A DNA stretch of 62,521 bases, taken from NCBI RefSeq assembly GCF_001263795.1, contig NZ_LHUR01000033.1, forward strand, positions 1 to 62,521, given 5' to 3'. The translations under genes were made by a program, and so were the position numbers. Positions 29,001 to 37,776 of this stretch are shown piece after piece; positions within the stretch are counted from its first letter, which is position 1; each line of letters opens with the position of its first letter. The DNA comes from Clostridium homopropionicum DSM 5847 (lineage in GTDB: Bacteria; Bacillota; Clostridia; Clostridiales; Clostridiaceae). The notes below the pieces were generated by a model. It saw nothing but the letters and a program-made list of their open reading frames with translations, made no database searches and was not told the origin of the DNA.

Positions 29001-29535
29001 CTCCCCTTATTGAAAATTCTCCCTTTCCTTCTACTATATTAACTCTCTCATACCCACTTTGAATTAGTTTTTTCCCTATTTCTTCAAGATCCTCTGTTTC
29101 TCCAACAGACAATTTTAAAGTATATTTATTATAAAGCTCTGGAGAAATATATGCAGATGCAAGCGCTTCTATAGAAGTAACAATAATTTTCTTTCCTTCC
29201 CTTAGCATCTCTCTAATAACCTTTAGTCTCTCCCATCTTAAGTCACCAGAAATAGCATAAATATTATAAAATACCACTTGTTTAGTAGGAAAATAATATG
29301 TATTAGGTATGTAAAAAGATAAATCTTCATAAAGATTTTTAGCATCTACATCACTATTCGTAAAAATAAAAATAGAGCTATTTTCCTTCTCATATATTCC
29401 ATTAATTAAATATCCTCTTCCCGATTCTAAAACACCAGTAATTTCAATTGGAAATTGGTTATTATGTATTCTATTCATTACATTATTAAATTTTTCATTT
29501 TCCATTAAAGGTTGCATAAGCCCCTTTAATCTCAT
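26050..29535 (-). CDS. mfd: transcription-repair coupling factor Mfd
   Basis: An SF2 translocase that removes stalled RNA polymerase and recruits UvrA. It has 1161 aa, the normal size. A UvrB-like N-terminal region comes first. The polymerase-interaction domain (TELKPGDYVVHTNHGIGVYKG) is at about 490. The translocase core has GDVGYGKTEVA, DEEQRFG, TATPIPRTL and QLRGRVGR motifs. A C-terminal TRCF domain completes it. GAGAGGTG precedes the ATG. Lies between pth and prsA on one strand, the Firmicute order. Confidence 0.97.
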   Translation of the reverse strand: MRLKGLMQPLMENEKFNNVMNRIHNNQFPIEITGVLESGRGYLINGIYEKENSSIFIFTNSDVDAKNLYEDLSFYIPNTYYFPTKQVVFYNIYAISGDLRWERLKVIREMLREGKKIIVTSIEALASAYISPELYNKYTLKLSVGETEDLEEIGKKLIQSGYERVNIVEGKGEFSIRGGILDIYSPILSTPYRIEFFGDEIDSIRSFNSESQRSIEKFNSVEIFPAKEMILTKENINKAYKEIEEDLKKVPEEKIKKDTLSNLESLMENWSFDNIDSFLPYFYDETSNLLDYMKNSLIIINDSQRCIGKFESVYFEFIENCKDFIQKGSILPRQLELMNNKDLMIEKLKESRVVLLDIISKGKNIFKPIYAEEFFQSSLSGYNGKLELLLDEVKDKKAKGYRTIILSGTRPRGERLVETLKDKDIESVYKDVVDSVKCGEVIITFGNQIKGYDFPELKLSIISDKEVFGKSKRRHQKVNKKGIGKIKSFTELKPGDYVVHTNHGIGVYKGIKQLEVQGHKKDYLELSYSSGDKLYVPVEQLDLVQKYIGTEGKAPKVSKLGGSDWSKAKSKVKSAINEIAEELVKLYAIRSTLKGHKFSSDTVWQKQFEEEFPYEETPDQIVAIEEIKNDMESEKVMDRLLCGDVGYGKTEVAVRAAFKAVMDGKQVAFLVPTTILAEQHYNNLVHRFSDFPVRIDMISRFRTIAQVKSTLMEVKAGNVDILIGTHRILQKDVQFKDLGLLIVDEEQRFGVTHKEKIKNLKKNVDVLTLTATPIPRTLHMSLTGIRDISVIETPPEERYPVQTYVVEFNEQLISDAITREVDRGGQVYFVYNRVENIKEMASYLSKLLPGIRIAVAHGQMPERELEKVMLDFMNKKYDMLLCTTIIETGLDIQNANTMIIYDADKFGLSQLYQLRGRVGRTNRIAYAYLTYRKDKVLTEVAEKRLKAIKDFTELGSGFKIAMRDLEIRGSGNIVGAAQHGHMASVGYDLYCRMLEDTIKLVRGEIDKEPFETTIDLKVDAYIPSDYIDDEVQKIQVYKKIASIDSKESMMDIQEEIEDRFSDIPLCIYNLINIAYLKSVANKIGIEEIKERPVEVEIKFQSRDFVNQGLIKNIIKKYNKRMSFKVGQEPVLGFSLKDVKKTELIQNLKEFLEYIQSVVETP

Positions 29536-29555
29536 AAGTACACACCTCTCAATTA

Positions 29556-30125
29556 CTACTCTACCTTAAATCCATTGAACTTATTCATGGCTTCAGAGGC
29601 ACCTTTAGTTATTATAACTTCTACTACCTTATGAATTTCTTCAAACACCTTATCTAGCTTACTTCTTTCCTCATCAGAAAATTTCCCTAATACATGTGAA
29701 ACCAAGTTGCTGTATTCTGGCTCTCCAACACCAACTTTTATTCTGGTAAAGATTTCACTATTTAAATTTGATATTATACTTTTTACTCCATTGTGCCCAC
29801 CAGCACTACCTTTTTCCCTTATTCTCATCTTCCCAACCTGAAGACTTATATCATCGTATATTATTATAATATTATCATTTGTAATCTTATAGAAATTTAA
29901 GACTTCTCTTATGCTCTCTCCACTTAAATTCATATAAGTCATGGGCTTTAAAAACATTACTCTTTCACCACATATATTTCCGTCTCCATAAACACCTTTA
30001 AATTTTTTCCTATTCAGATCAATATTATACTTCTTTGACATCAAATCAATAACATCAAAACCTACATTGTGTCTTGTGTGCTCGTATTCCTTACCTGGAT
30101 TTCCCAAACCCACTATCAAGTACAT
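29556..30125 (-). CDS. pth: peptidyl-tRNA hydrolase
   Basis: Releases tRNA from peptidyl-tRNA dropped by ribosomes; the orthologue is spoVC in B. subtilis. It has 189 aa from ATG 30125, which has TTGGAGGG upstream; 24 additional in-frame codons have no ribosome-binding site. [20 protein letters not shown] carries the catalytic His19 and Asn9. MTYMNLSG and GGHNGVKS are further active-site motifs. It is 20 bp from mfd. Confidence 0.96.
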   Translation of the reverse strand: MYLIVGLGNPGKEYEHTRHNVGFDVIDLMSKKYNIDLNRKKFKGVYGDGNICGERVMFLKPMTYMNLSGESIREVLNFYKITNDNIIIIYDDISLQVGKMRIREKGSAGGHNGVKSIISNLNSEIFTRIKVGVGEPEYSNLVSHVLGKFSDEERSKLDKVFEEIHKVVEVIITKGASEAMNKFNGFKVE

Positions 30126-30219
30126 AAATTTCCCTCCAAGGTCTTTTTTACCTAAAATACAGTTTTCTTCACTTAAATATAATACATTAAAAAACATATT
30201 TAATAAAGTGACAATAGTA

Positions 30220-30248
30220 TAAACCCAGGATGCATATCCATGGGTTTA
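30220..30248 (-). terminator. hairpin after htrA
   Basis: Outer stem TAAACCCA/TGGGTTTA (30220-30227, 30241-30248) plus an inner GGAT/ATCC pair around GCAT. Only a short T tract follows on the minus strand. It separates htrA from pth. Confidence 0.6.
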
Positions 30249-30253
30249 TATTT

Positions 30254-31462
30254 CTATTTTACTATGTTAATATCAGTAAGAGTTATTTTTATATTTATAG
30301 TTTTACCTTTTCTCCATATTTTACCTGATACAACATCTCCAATTTTATGCTTCTCAATTATCTCTGTAATGTCTTCAAACTGCGTAATGCTTTTACCATC
30401 CAGTTGAACGATAATATCTCCTGGTATCACTCCAGCTTTCTCTGCACCGCTATCTTTTATGACTTCACTAACATATACACCTTTTACTTCACTACTATCT
30501 TCTAAAATAGTATTTCTTCCATATATGCCCAATCTAGGTCTTGCTACCCTTCCATATTTCATGATTTCTTGTATTATTCCATTTGCCTCGTTTATTGATA
30601 TGGCAAAACCTATGCCTTCTACATCTTGAAATTGTGAATCTGTTAACTTTAAGCTATTTATTCCTATTACTTCTCCACTTGAATTACACAATGCGCCTCC
30701 GCTATTACCTGGGTTTATTGCAGCATCAGTTTGAAGAACTTTATATATAGCCCCTCCATATTGTATCTTTCTATTTCTTGCACTTATTATTCCTGCAGTT
30801 ACTGTACCAGCAAGTTCCTCTCCTAGTGGATTCCCTATAGCAATTGCCAAATCTCCAACTCTTACCTTTGAAGAATCCCCAAATTTTGCTGTTGGAAGAT
30901 TTTTAGCATCTATTTTTACTACAGCTAAATCAGAAGTTGGATCAGAACCTATAAGCTTAGCATTTATATAATTTATTCCATTAGCTAGTTTAACTAAAAT
31001 ATTTTCAGCATCTTGAATAACGTGATAGTTAGTAACTATATACCCATTAGTATCAAAAATAATCCCTGAACCACTGCTTTTATCTGGTATGCCTAAATTA
31101 CTGCCCTTAGAAGTTTTAACTATCCCCACCACAGTTGGTCCAACCTTTTCAGCCACCTTAGCTATTTCATCATTAGATGAACTTATTTTACTCTCTTCTA
31201 AGCTTATATTATTTTTTGCAGTACCTGTATTTTTGCTGCTATTTCCCAATAATTCAGAATATCTTTTTTCAATAATGTAATTAGATGTTATAGCTCCAGA
31301 TAAAACAGCTATTAAAACAAAGCTAACTAATCTAAAAAAATTTTTGAAAGGATTTTTTTTCTTTATAAACTTTATCTCTCCACATTTATTTTTATTAACA
31401 TCTTCCCAAGATACTTCTTCAATATTGTCTCTTTCATTAACGCCATCATTTCTATCGTCCAA
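30254..31462 (-). CDS. HtrA-type serine protease with PDZ domain
   Basis: Membrane-anchored quality-control protease facing outside the cell. It has 402 aa from TTG 31462, which has GGGAGG 7 bp upstream. A cytoplasmic tail comes first, then one TM (~45-60). The trypsin-like domain has His147 (TNYHVI), Asp178 (SDLAVV) and Ser254 (NPGNSGGAL). A PDZ domain covers ~300-395 (VIPGDIIVQLDGKS). It follows the sensor kinase by 22 bp, a DegP-CssRS-like arrangement. Whether the pair controls it is inference. Confidence 0.93.
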   Translation of the reverse strand: MDDRNDGVNERDNIEEVSWEDVNKNKCGEIKFIKKKNPFKNFFRLVSFVLIAVLSGAITSNYIIEKRYSELLGNSSKNTGTAKNNISLEESKISSSNDEIAKVAEKVGPTVVGIVKTSKGSNLGIPDKSSGSGIIFDTNGYIVTNYHVIQDAENILVKLANGINYINAKLIGSDPTSDLAVVKIDAKNLPTAKFGDSSKVRVGDLAIAIGNPLGEELAGTVTAGIISARNRKIQYGGAIYKVLQTDAAINPGNSGGALCNSSGEVIGINSLKLTDSQFQDVEGIGFAISINEANGIIQEIMKYGRVARPRLGIYGRNTILEDSSEVKGVYVSEVIKDSGAEKAGVIPGDIIVQLDGKSITQFEDITEIIEKHKIGDVVSGKIWRKGKTINIKITLTDINIVK

Positions 31463-31484
31463 AATATCACCTCCCAACCTTTCT

Positions 31485-32897
31485 TTAAGCTCTTTTTAGT
31501 GTAAAGGTGAATATAACACCTCTATTTTCCTTATTCTCAAACCAAATATCTTCACCATGCTGAGTTAATATTCTCCTTACAATAGCTAATCCAAGTCCTG
31601 TACTAGCTTTAGATGTTCTTGATTTGTCACTTTTATAAAATCTTTCCCATATGTGTTTTGCATCTTCATCAGATATGTTAGGTCCATCGTTATAAACAGA
31701 TACAAATACCTTAGGTCCCTTTAATTTTGTCCTTATTTCTATTTTTCCGCCTTCTTCAACATATTTAGTAGCATTGTCAACTAAATTAGTTAGTACTTGA
31801 ACTATTTTATCTCTATCCGCAAATACATTTATTGCCTTGTCTTCTAGCCATATATCAACATTTATCTTTTTTTTCTTTATTACTGTTTCAAATTTTATTA
31901 TAGAAATTCTTATTATTTCGTTTATGTCATGTTCTTTAATATTTAGTGTAAACTTGCCAGCCTCAATAGCAGATAAATCTAAAAGATCATTAATAAGTCT
32001 TGTAAGTCTTTGAATTTCTTCATAGGTAATAGAAAGATAATATTCCACTTTTTCCTTAGGTATCACTCCATCTAATATCCCACCTATAAACCCTTTAATA
32101 GAAGTTATAGGTGATCTGAGTTCATGAGATACATTAGATATAAAGTCTCTTCTATTATTTTCAACTTCCTGCAAAGAATCTGCCATGGAATTGAAAGACT
32201 TAGCTAATTCTCCTATTTCATCATTAGACTCAATGTCTACCCTCTTACCTACTTCACCTCTGGATATCTTTCTTGCAACACCGTTAATCTTAGCCAGAGG
32301 TTTAATTATTATCCTTTGAGAAAAATAATATACTATAATACTTGAACATATGATAGCAAGAACAGCCGACATCCATATAATTTGATAAACTCTTTTTAAA
32401 GGTTCCCTTATTTCACTTAAAGGTGTATTCATTACTATTGATCCTTGAAAAAGTCCCCTATAAGAAATAGGAATTTCATAAGAATGCACCGACATATTAA
32501 ACACACTGTCATAGTTATTTTTCTTCTCAATAACTTCACCTTGTCTTAATTTTTCAAGATCATTTGTTAAAAGTTGTGTACCTATATACTTTTTATGGTC
32601 AGCATTAGATACTGCATAAACATAACCATACCTATCAAAAAGCAGTATGTCCGTTGAAGAATATTTAGAAACATATTCTATTATTTCATTGGTCTTGCTA
32701 ATAGGACTTACACCATACAGATATTGAATGGCGGCATTGGCTACCAATTGTGATTCTGCTATAACCTGAACTTTCCTTTGTTCAAAAAAATACCCTTCAA
32801 ACCACAATGATAAAAATGCTGCTAATATAATAAAACTAATGGAAATAATCAGGGTAAAAGTTGCCATCATCTTAGAAAATAAACCTTTCTTTTTCAT
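31485..32897 (-). CDS. HAMP-type sensor histidine kinase
   Basis: A 470-aa membrane kinase. TM1 is at ~12-33. The external sensor region (34-172) has a Cache/PAS-like composition (DILLFDRYGYVYAVSN). TM2 is at ~173-193 and HAMP at ~194-246. HisKA has SHELRSPITS with His258. The HATPase domain has DNATKYV, an N-box region, and FKSDKSRTSKASTGLGLAI. Its ATG follows the response-regulator stop directly, so the two are co-translated. The signal is unknown; envelope stress would suit the neighbouring protease gene. Confidence 0.95.
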   Translation of the reverse strand: MKKKGLFSKMMATFTLIISISFIILAAFLSLWFEGYFFEQRKVQVIAESQLVANAAIQYLYGVSPISKTNEIIEYVSKYSSTDILLFDRYGYVYAVSNADHKKYIGTQLLTNDLEKLRQGEVIEKKNNYDSVFNMSVHSYEIPISYRGLFQGSIVMNTPLSEIREPLKRVYQIIWMSAVLAIICSSIIVYYFSQRIIIKPLAKINGVARKISRGEVGKRVDIESNDEIGELAKSFNSMADSLQEVENNRRDFISNVSHELRSPITSIKGFIGGILDGVIPKEKVEYYLSITYEEIQRLTRLINDLLDLSAIEAGKFTLNIKEHDINEIIRISIIKFETVIKKKKINVDIWLEDKAINVFADRDKIVQVLTNLVDNATKYVEEGGKIEIRTKLKGPKVFVSVYNDGPNISDEDAKHIWERFYKSDKSRTSKASTGLGLAIVRRILTQHGEDIWFENKENRGVIFTFTLKRA

Positions 32898-33584
32898 TTA
32901 CTTCACCTCAAACTTATACCCTACACCCCAAACTGTTTCTATTTGCCAATTTGACCCACCTTGAATCTTTTCTCTTAGTCTTTTAATGTGGACATCCACT
33001 GTCCTTGAATCTCCTGGATAATCATAGCCCCAAACCTCACAAAGTAATTGTTCTCGAGTAAAAACCTTATTTTTATTATTAGCAAGATAATACAAAAGCT
33101 CAAATTCTTTTGGGGGCATTTTTAACTCATTTCCTTCATATGTAGCTGTATAAGAATTTATATCAATAGAAAGTCCTGAAAACTCTAAAACTTCCTTATT
33201 TTCTCCTTCAATATTATATCTTCTTAAAACCGCCTTAATTCTAGCAATCATCTCTTTTGGTTCAAAAGGTTTTACAATATAATCATCAGCTCCTAGCTCT
33301 AAAGATAATACTTTATCAAAGGTTTCTCCTTTAGCTGTAAGCATTATTATAGGCGTTTCATAATCCTTTCTAATCCATTTAAGTAAATCAATTCCATCAA
33401 TGTGTGGAATCATTATATCTAGTAAAACTAAATCCGGTCTATATTCTAAAAATGCCTCTTGAGCTGCCTTCCCATCATAACAGGTTTTAGTAGAATATCC
33501 CGAATTCTCTAAGTACATTTTAATTACTTCACATATGTTCACATCATCGTCAACAATTAGTATTTTACCGATAGTCCCATCCAT
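32898..33584 (-). CDS. OmpR-family response regulator
   Basis: A 228-aa regulator. The receiver domain (1-120) has acidic pocket VDDD, phospho-acceptor Asp in LVLLDIMIPH (about residue 56), a switch Thr and Lys in IVKPF. The winged-helix DNA-binding domain (135-228) shows LPPKEFELL-like and DSRTVDVHIKRLR motifs. It is the first gene of the regulator-kinase-htrA unit. GGAGG lies upstream of the ATG. Confidence 0.96.
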   Translation of the reverse strand: MDGTIGKILIVDDDVNICEVIKMYLENSGYSTKTCYDGKAAQEAFLEYRPDLVLLDIMIPHIDGIDLLKWIRKDYETPIIMLTAKGETFDKVLSLELGADDYIVKPFEPKEMIARIKAVLRRYNIEGENKEVLEFSGLSIDINSYTATYEGNELKMPPKEFELLYYLANNKNKVFTREQLLCEVWGYDYPGDSRTVDVHIKRLREKIQGGSNWQIETVWGVGYKFEVK

Positions 33585-33689
33585 AAGTTAACTTACCTCC
33601 AGATTTCTTTTAATTATAATGTATCATATTTCATTGAGTTTTAAATAACTAACACAATAAGTTTAAATAAAAGTTACAATTCATTAATA

Positions 33690-33725
33690 AAAGCATGTAG
33701 GCTTTAATAGTACCCCACATGCTTT
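33690..33725 (-). terminator. prs intrinsic terminator
   Basis: A 12-bp stem (33690-33701, 33714-33725) is fully paired on the minus-strand RNA, using one G-U pair that is an A/C mismatch on the plus strand. GCTTTTATT follows. It lies 8 bp past the prs stop. Confidence 0.85.
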
Positions 33726-33732
33726 ATTAAAA

Positions 33733-34689
33733 TTATACAAATAATTTACTTATTGATACATCTTCATATATTCTCTTAATAGCTTCTGCAAAAATAGGTG
33801 CAACAGATAATATTTCATACTTCTCACTAATCTTATCTTTAGGTAATCCTATAGTATTTAATACAATAAGCTTCTTAATTACACTTTCTTCTATTCTTTC
33901 AAAAGCTGGTCCTGATAGCACTCCATGAGAACAACAAGCGTATACTTCTTTTGCTCCTCTTGCAACTAAAGCATTTGCACCATTTGTTATAGTTCCAGCA
34001 GTATCTATCATATCATCAATTAAGATTACAGTTTTATCTTTAATATCGCCTATTATATTCATTATTTCACAAACATTAGCTCTTGGTCTTCTCTTGTCAA
34101 TTATAGCTATTGGAGCATTTAATCTATCTGCAAAATCCCTCGCTCTTGTTACACTTCCTAGGTCTGGTGAAACAACTACTACATCGTCTCTATCCTTGAA
34201 TCCTTCTTCTATAAAATATTTTGCAAGAATAGGTGCACCGATTAAATTATCTACAGGCACATTAAAATATCCTTGTATTTGAGCAGCATGTAAGTCCATA
34301 GTAAGTACTCTATCTGCTCCAGCAGTTGTAATTAGGTCTGCAACTAGTTTTGCAGTAATTGGATCTCTAGCCTTAGCCTTTCTATCTTGTCTAGCATAAC
34401 CATAGTATGGTATTACTGCAGTTATTCTTCCCGCAGATGCTCTTTTGAAAGCATCAATCATTATTAATAGTTCCATCAAGTGGTCATTTACTGGTGCATG
34501 TGTTGGTTGAACAAGGAATACATCTGTACCTCTAACTGTTTCATTTGTAGTTACAGATATTTCTCCATCACTAAATTTTCCAACCTTAGAATTTCCAACT
34601 GCAACTCCTAAAATATCAGCAATTTCCTTTGCTAATGATGGATTTGCGTTTCCCGTAAAGATTTTAATATTCTTACCATGGGATATCAT
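33733..34689 (-). CDS. prs: ribose-phosphate pyrophosphokinase
   Basis: Makes PRPP from ribose 5-phosphate and ATP for purine, pyrimidine, His and Trp synthesis. It has 318 aa with GKFSDGE near the start, the flexible-loop region [24 protein letters not shown] and the PRPP-binding loop [18 protein letters not shown] precedes the ATG. Downstream of glmU by 68 bp, the conserved glmU-prs pairing. Confidence 0.97.
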   Translation of the reverse strand: MISHGKNIKIFTGNANPSLAKEIADILGVAVGNSKVGKFSDGEISVTTNETVRGTDVFLVQPTHAPVNDHLMELLIMIDAFKRASAGRITAVIPYYGYARQDRKAKARDPITAKLVADLITTAGADRVLTMDLHAAQIQGYFNVPVDNLIGAPILAKYFIEEGFKDRDDVVVVSPDLGSVTRARDFADRLNAPIAIIDKRRPRANVCEIMNIIGDIKDKTVILIDDMIDTAGTITNGANALVARGAKEVYACCSHGVLSGPAFERIEESVIKKLIVLNTIGLPKDKISEKYEILSVAPIFAEAIKRIYEDVSISKLFV

Positions 34690-34757
34690 GTGTAAACCTC
34701 CTTAAATTTTTCCAAAATATTGTTTTCTATTATTTACTCCTAAATTTGCTTCTTAAT

Positions 34758-36131
34758 TTATTCTTTATTAAGTCCCTTTATCTTTACCCAATTTTCCTTG
34801 TTTGATTGTTTTGCCCTTGCAACCGCTAAGGCTCCACTAGGAACTTTCTTTGTAATAGTTGAGCCTGCTGCTATATATGTGTTGCTCTCTATTTCAATTG
34901 GAGAAACTAAGTTTACATTACATCCAATAAAAGAGTTATCTCCTATTATTGTTTTGTATTTATTTTTACCGTCATAATTTACAATTACTGTACCGCATCC
35001 AAAGTTACAGTCTTTACCAATCTCTGCATCTCCAATATAGGTTAAATGTGATACTTTTGTATTATTTCCAATAGTTGATTTTTTAACTTCTACAAAGTCA
35101 CCAATTCTAACACTTTCTCCTATATTACTTTCAGGTCTTATATAAGCAAAAGGTCCAACAGTAGTATTTTTACCAATCTTACTTTCAAGAATTACAGAGT
35201 TTTGAACTGTAACTCCATCTTCAATAATGCTATCCTTTATCCTAGAATTTGCATAAAGTGTGCAGCCTTCTTTTATAATTGTTTTACCTTCAAGTATATT
35301 CCCTGGATATATTACAGTATCTGACCCTATTTGTACGTCAATTCCTATATATGTGTTTTTAGGGTCAATTATTGTTACCCCGTTTTCCATATGTATATTA
35401 TTTACTCTTAGTTTCATTATCTCTTCAGCTTCAGCAAGTTGAACTCTAGAGTTGATTCCCTTAACTTCTTCTTCATCTACATTAATTGCGCCTACTCTAT
35501 ATCCCATACTTTTCAGTATTTCAATAATATCCGTTAAATAATATTCCTTTTGTGAATTATTATTGTTTAGCTTATCTAGGTTTTCTAGTAATTCTTTTAT
35601 TTCAAAACAATACATTCCAGAATTTATTTCATTTACTTTTAATTCTTCTAAAGTACAGTCTTTATGCTCTACTATCTTTTCAACTTCCCCATTTTCATTT
35701 CTTATTATTCTTCCATATCCAGTAGGATCATCTACTAGGGAGGTTAGTATAGTTGCTTTAAATCCATTATCTATATGGTAGTGAATAAATTTCCTTATTG
35801 TGGATTCCGTAATTAAAGGAGCATCTCCTGTAAATACAGCTACAACACCAACCTTTCCTTCTAAGAAATTCCTAGAACACTTTAATGCATGACCAGTTCC
35901 TAGTTGTTCTTCTTGTATAGAATAAGTAATGTTTCTATCCTTTGTAGCTTTTTCTACTTCTTCTGCTCCATTACCAATTATAAGATTAACATCTTCTATA
36001 TCACATTTCTTTATAGTATCTATTACTTGATTTACCATTTCCTTGCCGCATACCTTGTGTAATACTTTAGGCAGTTTTGATTTCATTCTTTTCCCTTTGC
36101 CTGCCGCAAGAATTATAGCACTTTGATACAA
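34758..36131 (-). CDS. glmU: bifunctional UDP-GlcNAc synthesis enzyme GlmU
   Basis: N-terminal uridyltransferase ([18 protein letters not shown]; about 1-230) and C-terminal acetyltransferase (250-457) built of left-handed-beta-helix hexapeptides, with [13 protein letters not shown] and [16 protein letters not shown] active-site parts. It produces UDP-GlcNAc for peptidoglycan and teichoic acid. I use TTG 36131 with GAGG 8 bp upstream (457 aa, typical). The promoter is at 36208-36236. Confidence 0.96.
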   Translation of the reverse strand: MYQSAIILAAGKGKRMKSKLPKVLHKVCGKEMVNQVIDTIKKCDIEDVNLIIGNGAEEVEKATKDRNITYSIQEEQLGTGHALKCSRNFLEGKVGVVAVFTGDAPLITESTIRKFIHYHIDNGFKATILTSLVDDPTGYGRIIRNENGEVEKIVEHKDCTLEELKVNEINSGMYCFEIKELLENLDKLNNNNSQKEYYLTDIIEILKSMGYRVGAINVDEEEVKGINSRVQLAEAEEIMKLRVNNIHMENGVTIIDPKNTYIGIDVQIGSDTVIYPGNILEGKTIIKEGCTLYANSRIKDSIIEDGVTVQNSVILESKIGKNTTVGPFAYIRPESNIGESVRIGDFVEVKKSTIGNNTKVSHLTYIGDAEIGKDCNFGCGTVIVNYDGKNKYKTIIGDNSFIGCNVNLVSPIEIESNTYIAAGSTITKKVPSGALAVARAKQSNKENWVKIKGLNKE

Positions 36132-36207
36132 TCCCAACACCTCTTTACACGGTATAATATATCCTATTAACTCGTATATGCTACGCTTTAACTTTCACAC
36201 CTATTAT

Positions 36208-36236
36208 ATTATATTTTATATGTAATGTTTTTTCAA
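36208..36236 (-). promoter_or_regulatory. glmU-prs promoter
   Basis: TTGAAA (36231-36236), a 17-bp spacer and TATAAT (36208-36213) on the minus strand, about 77 bp before glmU and after the spoVG terminator. Confidence 0.75.
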
Positions 36237-36313
36237 CCTTATTATACATCATAATATAATAAAGTTTCGATCCATTTTTTCAATAAACCCGCCATAAAAT
36301 ACAAAAAAGTAAT

Positions 36314-36335
36314 AAAAGGAGTGTTTACTCCTTTT
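36314..36335 (-). terminator. spoVG intrinsic terminator
   Basis: A 9-bp stem AAAAGGAGT/ACTCCTTTT (36314-36322, 36327-36335) starts immediately after the spoVG stop. ATTACTTTTTTGTATTTT follows on the minus strand. Confidence 0.88.
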
Positions 36336-36337
36336 TA

Positions 36338-36634
36338 TTACTCAGCTTCAATTGCTATTTCTTCGTTATCTGAATCACTATTTTTTACTTTTTCATACTC
36401 ATCTAGAATAGATTGTTGGATTTTTTGTCTTGTATCAGTATTTATTGGATGCGCTATATCTTTAAATTCTCCCGTAGGAGTTTTTCTACTAGGCATAGCT
36501 ATGAAAAGACCATTTTGTCCTTCAATAACTTTAATATCATGAACTACAAATTCATTATCAAAAGTTACTGATACAATCGCTTTCATTTTTCCTTCAGCAG
36601 AAATTTTTCTAATTCTAACATCTGTAATTTGCAT
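36338..36634 (-). CDS. spoVG: septation/RNA-binding regulator SpoVG
   Basis: A 98-aa protein beginning [11 protein letters not shown], with [19 protein letters not shown] and [19 protein letters not shown] blocks diagnostic of SpoVG. Family members bind nucleic acid and affect septation and virulence gene expression. The acidic C-terminal tail is usual. GGAGG precedes the ATG. It has a sigma-H-type promoter and its own terminator, so it is a single-gene unit between purR and glmU. Confidence 0.97.
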   Translation of the reverse strand: MQITDVRIRKISAEGKMKAIVSVTFDNEFVVHDIKVIEGQNGLFIAMPSRKTPTGEFKDIAHPINTDTRQKIQQSILDEYEKVKNSDSDNEEIAIEAE

Positions 36635-36666
36635 TGAATTCCACCTCCAATGATGCTTTACATATA

Positions 36667-36695
36667 GTATTCTCCATAATTTATCTTTTTCCTTC
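36667..36695 (-). promoter_or_regulatory. sigma-H-type promoter of spoVG
   Basis: GAAGGAAAA (36687-36695) matches RNAGGAWWT except the last base. GGAGAATAC (36667-36675) matches RNNGAATWW except the last base. The spacing is 11 bp, the known sigma-H interval. B. subtilis spoVG is the classic sigma-H gene. Confidence 0.65.
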
Positions 36696-36722
36696 TTTTA
36701 ACTTGAAAATTTTTAGAAAATT

Positions 36723-37541
36723 TTATTTTTTAAGAATTTTATCTGGTTGCAGTATCGGATTATCATTTTCATCTATACCACTAAATTTTATAATAGAAAA
36801 ATATTCATGCACAAGTTTTTTACTGGTATTGATATTGTCTATAAGAACACCTATTCCAATAAGTTCACTTTCAAATTCTTTTAGCAAGTTAATTATCCCA
36901 AGAGCAGTTCCTCCAGCTTTCATAAAGTCATCAATAAATATACACTTGCTTCCTTTATTAATTGATTTTTTTGAAAGAGACATGGTTTGAATTCTTCTAC
37001 TAGAGCCTGAAATGTAGTTTATTGACACAGTTGGTCCTTCTGTAACCTTGCTATCTCTTCTAACTATTACTAGATTGACACCTAGCATTTTAGCAACTTC
37101 ATACGCTAATGGTATACCCTTTGTCTCTATAGTAACTACATAATCGATTTGCTCTTTAATAAATTTTGATGCTAAAACAACTGCTGCCTTTTGAACAATT
37201 TGTGGATTAAACATTATGTCACTTATATACATAAATTCACCCGGTACTATTCTTTGCTTATCCTGTAAAATTATGCACAATTCTTCTGCAAACTTGTTTG
37301 TATTTTCCTCTGAAGTTCCACAGATATATTTTATTCCACCAGCCGCTCCAGAAATTGTTTCTATATTGCCCATGGATAATCTATGTAATGTTTCTCTTAC
37401 TACTACAATATCTTCACTTATGGTAGATTTTGCAGCATTAAATAATTCTGTAAATTTATTTAAGTTAATTACTTTATTGGGATTTTCGATTAAGATTTTT
37501 GTAATTGCTGTAATTCTTTGATTTCTATTAAATTTTTGCAT
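36723..37541 (-). CDS. purR: purine operon repressor PurR
   Basis: Firmicute-type PurR, unrelated to the LacI-family PurR. It has 272 aa: an N-terminal winged helix (about 1-75; RNQRITAITKILIENP) and a C-terminal phosphoribosyltransferase fold whose PRPP loop is FIDDFMKAGGTA. PRPP binding relieves repression of purine genes. AGGAG precedes the ATG. It is divergent from murC across 235 bp and lies near prs, which makes its ligand. Confidence 0.95.
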   Translation of the reverse strand: MQKFNRNQRITAITKILIENPNKVINLNKFTELFNAAKSTISEDIVVVRETLHRLSMGNIETISGAAGGIKYICGTSEENTNKFAEELCIILQDKQRIVPGEFMYISDIMFNPQIVQKAAVVLASKFIKEQIDYVVTIETKGIPLAYEVAKMLGVNLVIVRRDSKVTEGPTVSINYISGSSRRIQTMSLSKKSINKGSKCIFIDDFMKAGGTALGIINLLKEFESELIGIGVLIDNINTSKKLVHEYFSIIKFSGIDENDNPILQPDKILKK

Positions 37542-37703
37542 ATTACACTCCTACTACTTTTTTACGAATTTTTACTAAGGAAATCGTTTTATTATTCACT
37601 ATTTTAGTCTAATTATATGATATTATCAACATTAAATTTCACTAATCTGTTATTTAATTATATTGTGAACAAAAATAATTTAATTATTTATTCCATATGT
37701 GTG

Positions 37704-37730
37704 TTGCATTTCTTAAAAGTTGTATATAAT
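37704..37730 (+). promoter_or_regulatory. putative murC promoter
   Basis: TTGCAT (37704-37709) and TATAAT (37725-37730) on the plus strand, but with a short 15-bp spacer. The -10 is perfect and lies 46 bp before the start codon. Confidence 0.5.
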
Positions 37731-37776
37731 GATTAAATAGAAGTATTTTTATCAAGCTTTTAAGGAGATGAATAAC

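Noticed and set aside
30254-33584. Naming the two-component pair CssRS
   Set aside because: The neighbouring HtrA gene suggests it, but sensor-domain similarity to CssS could not be shown by eye.
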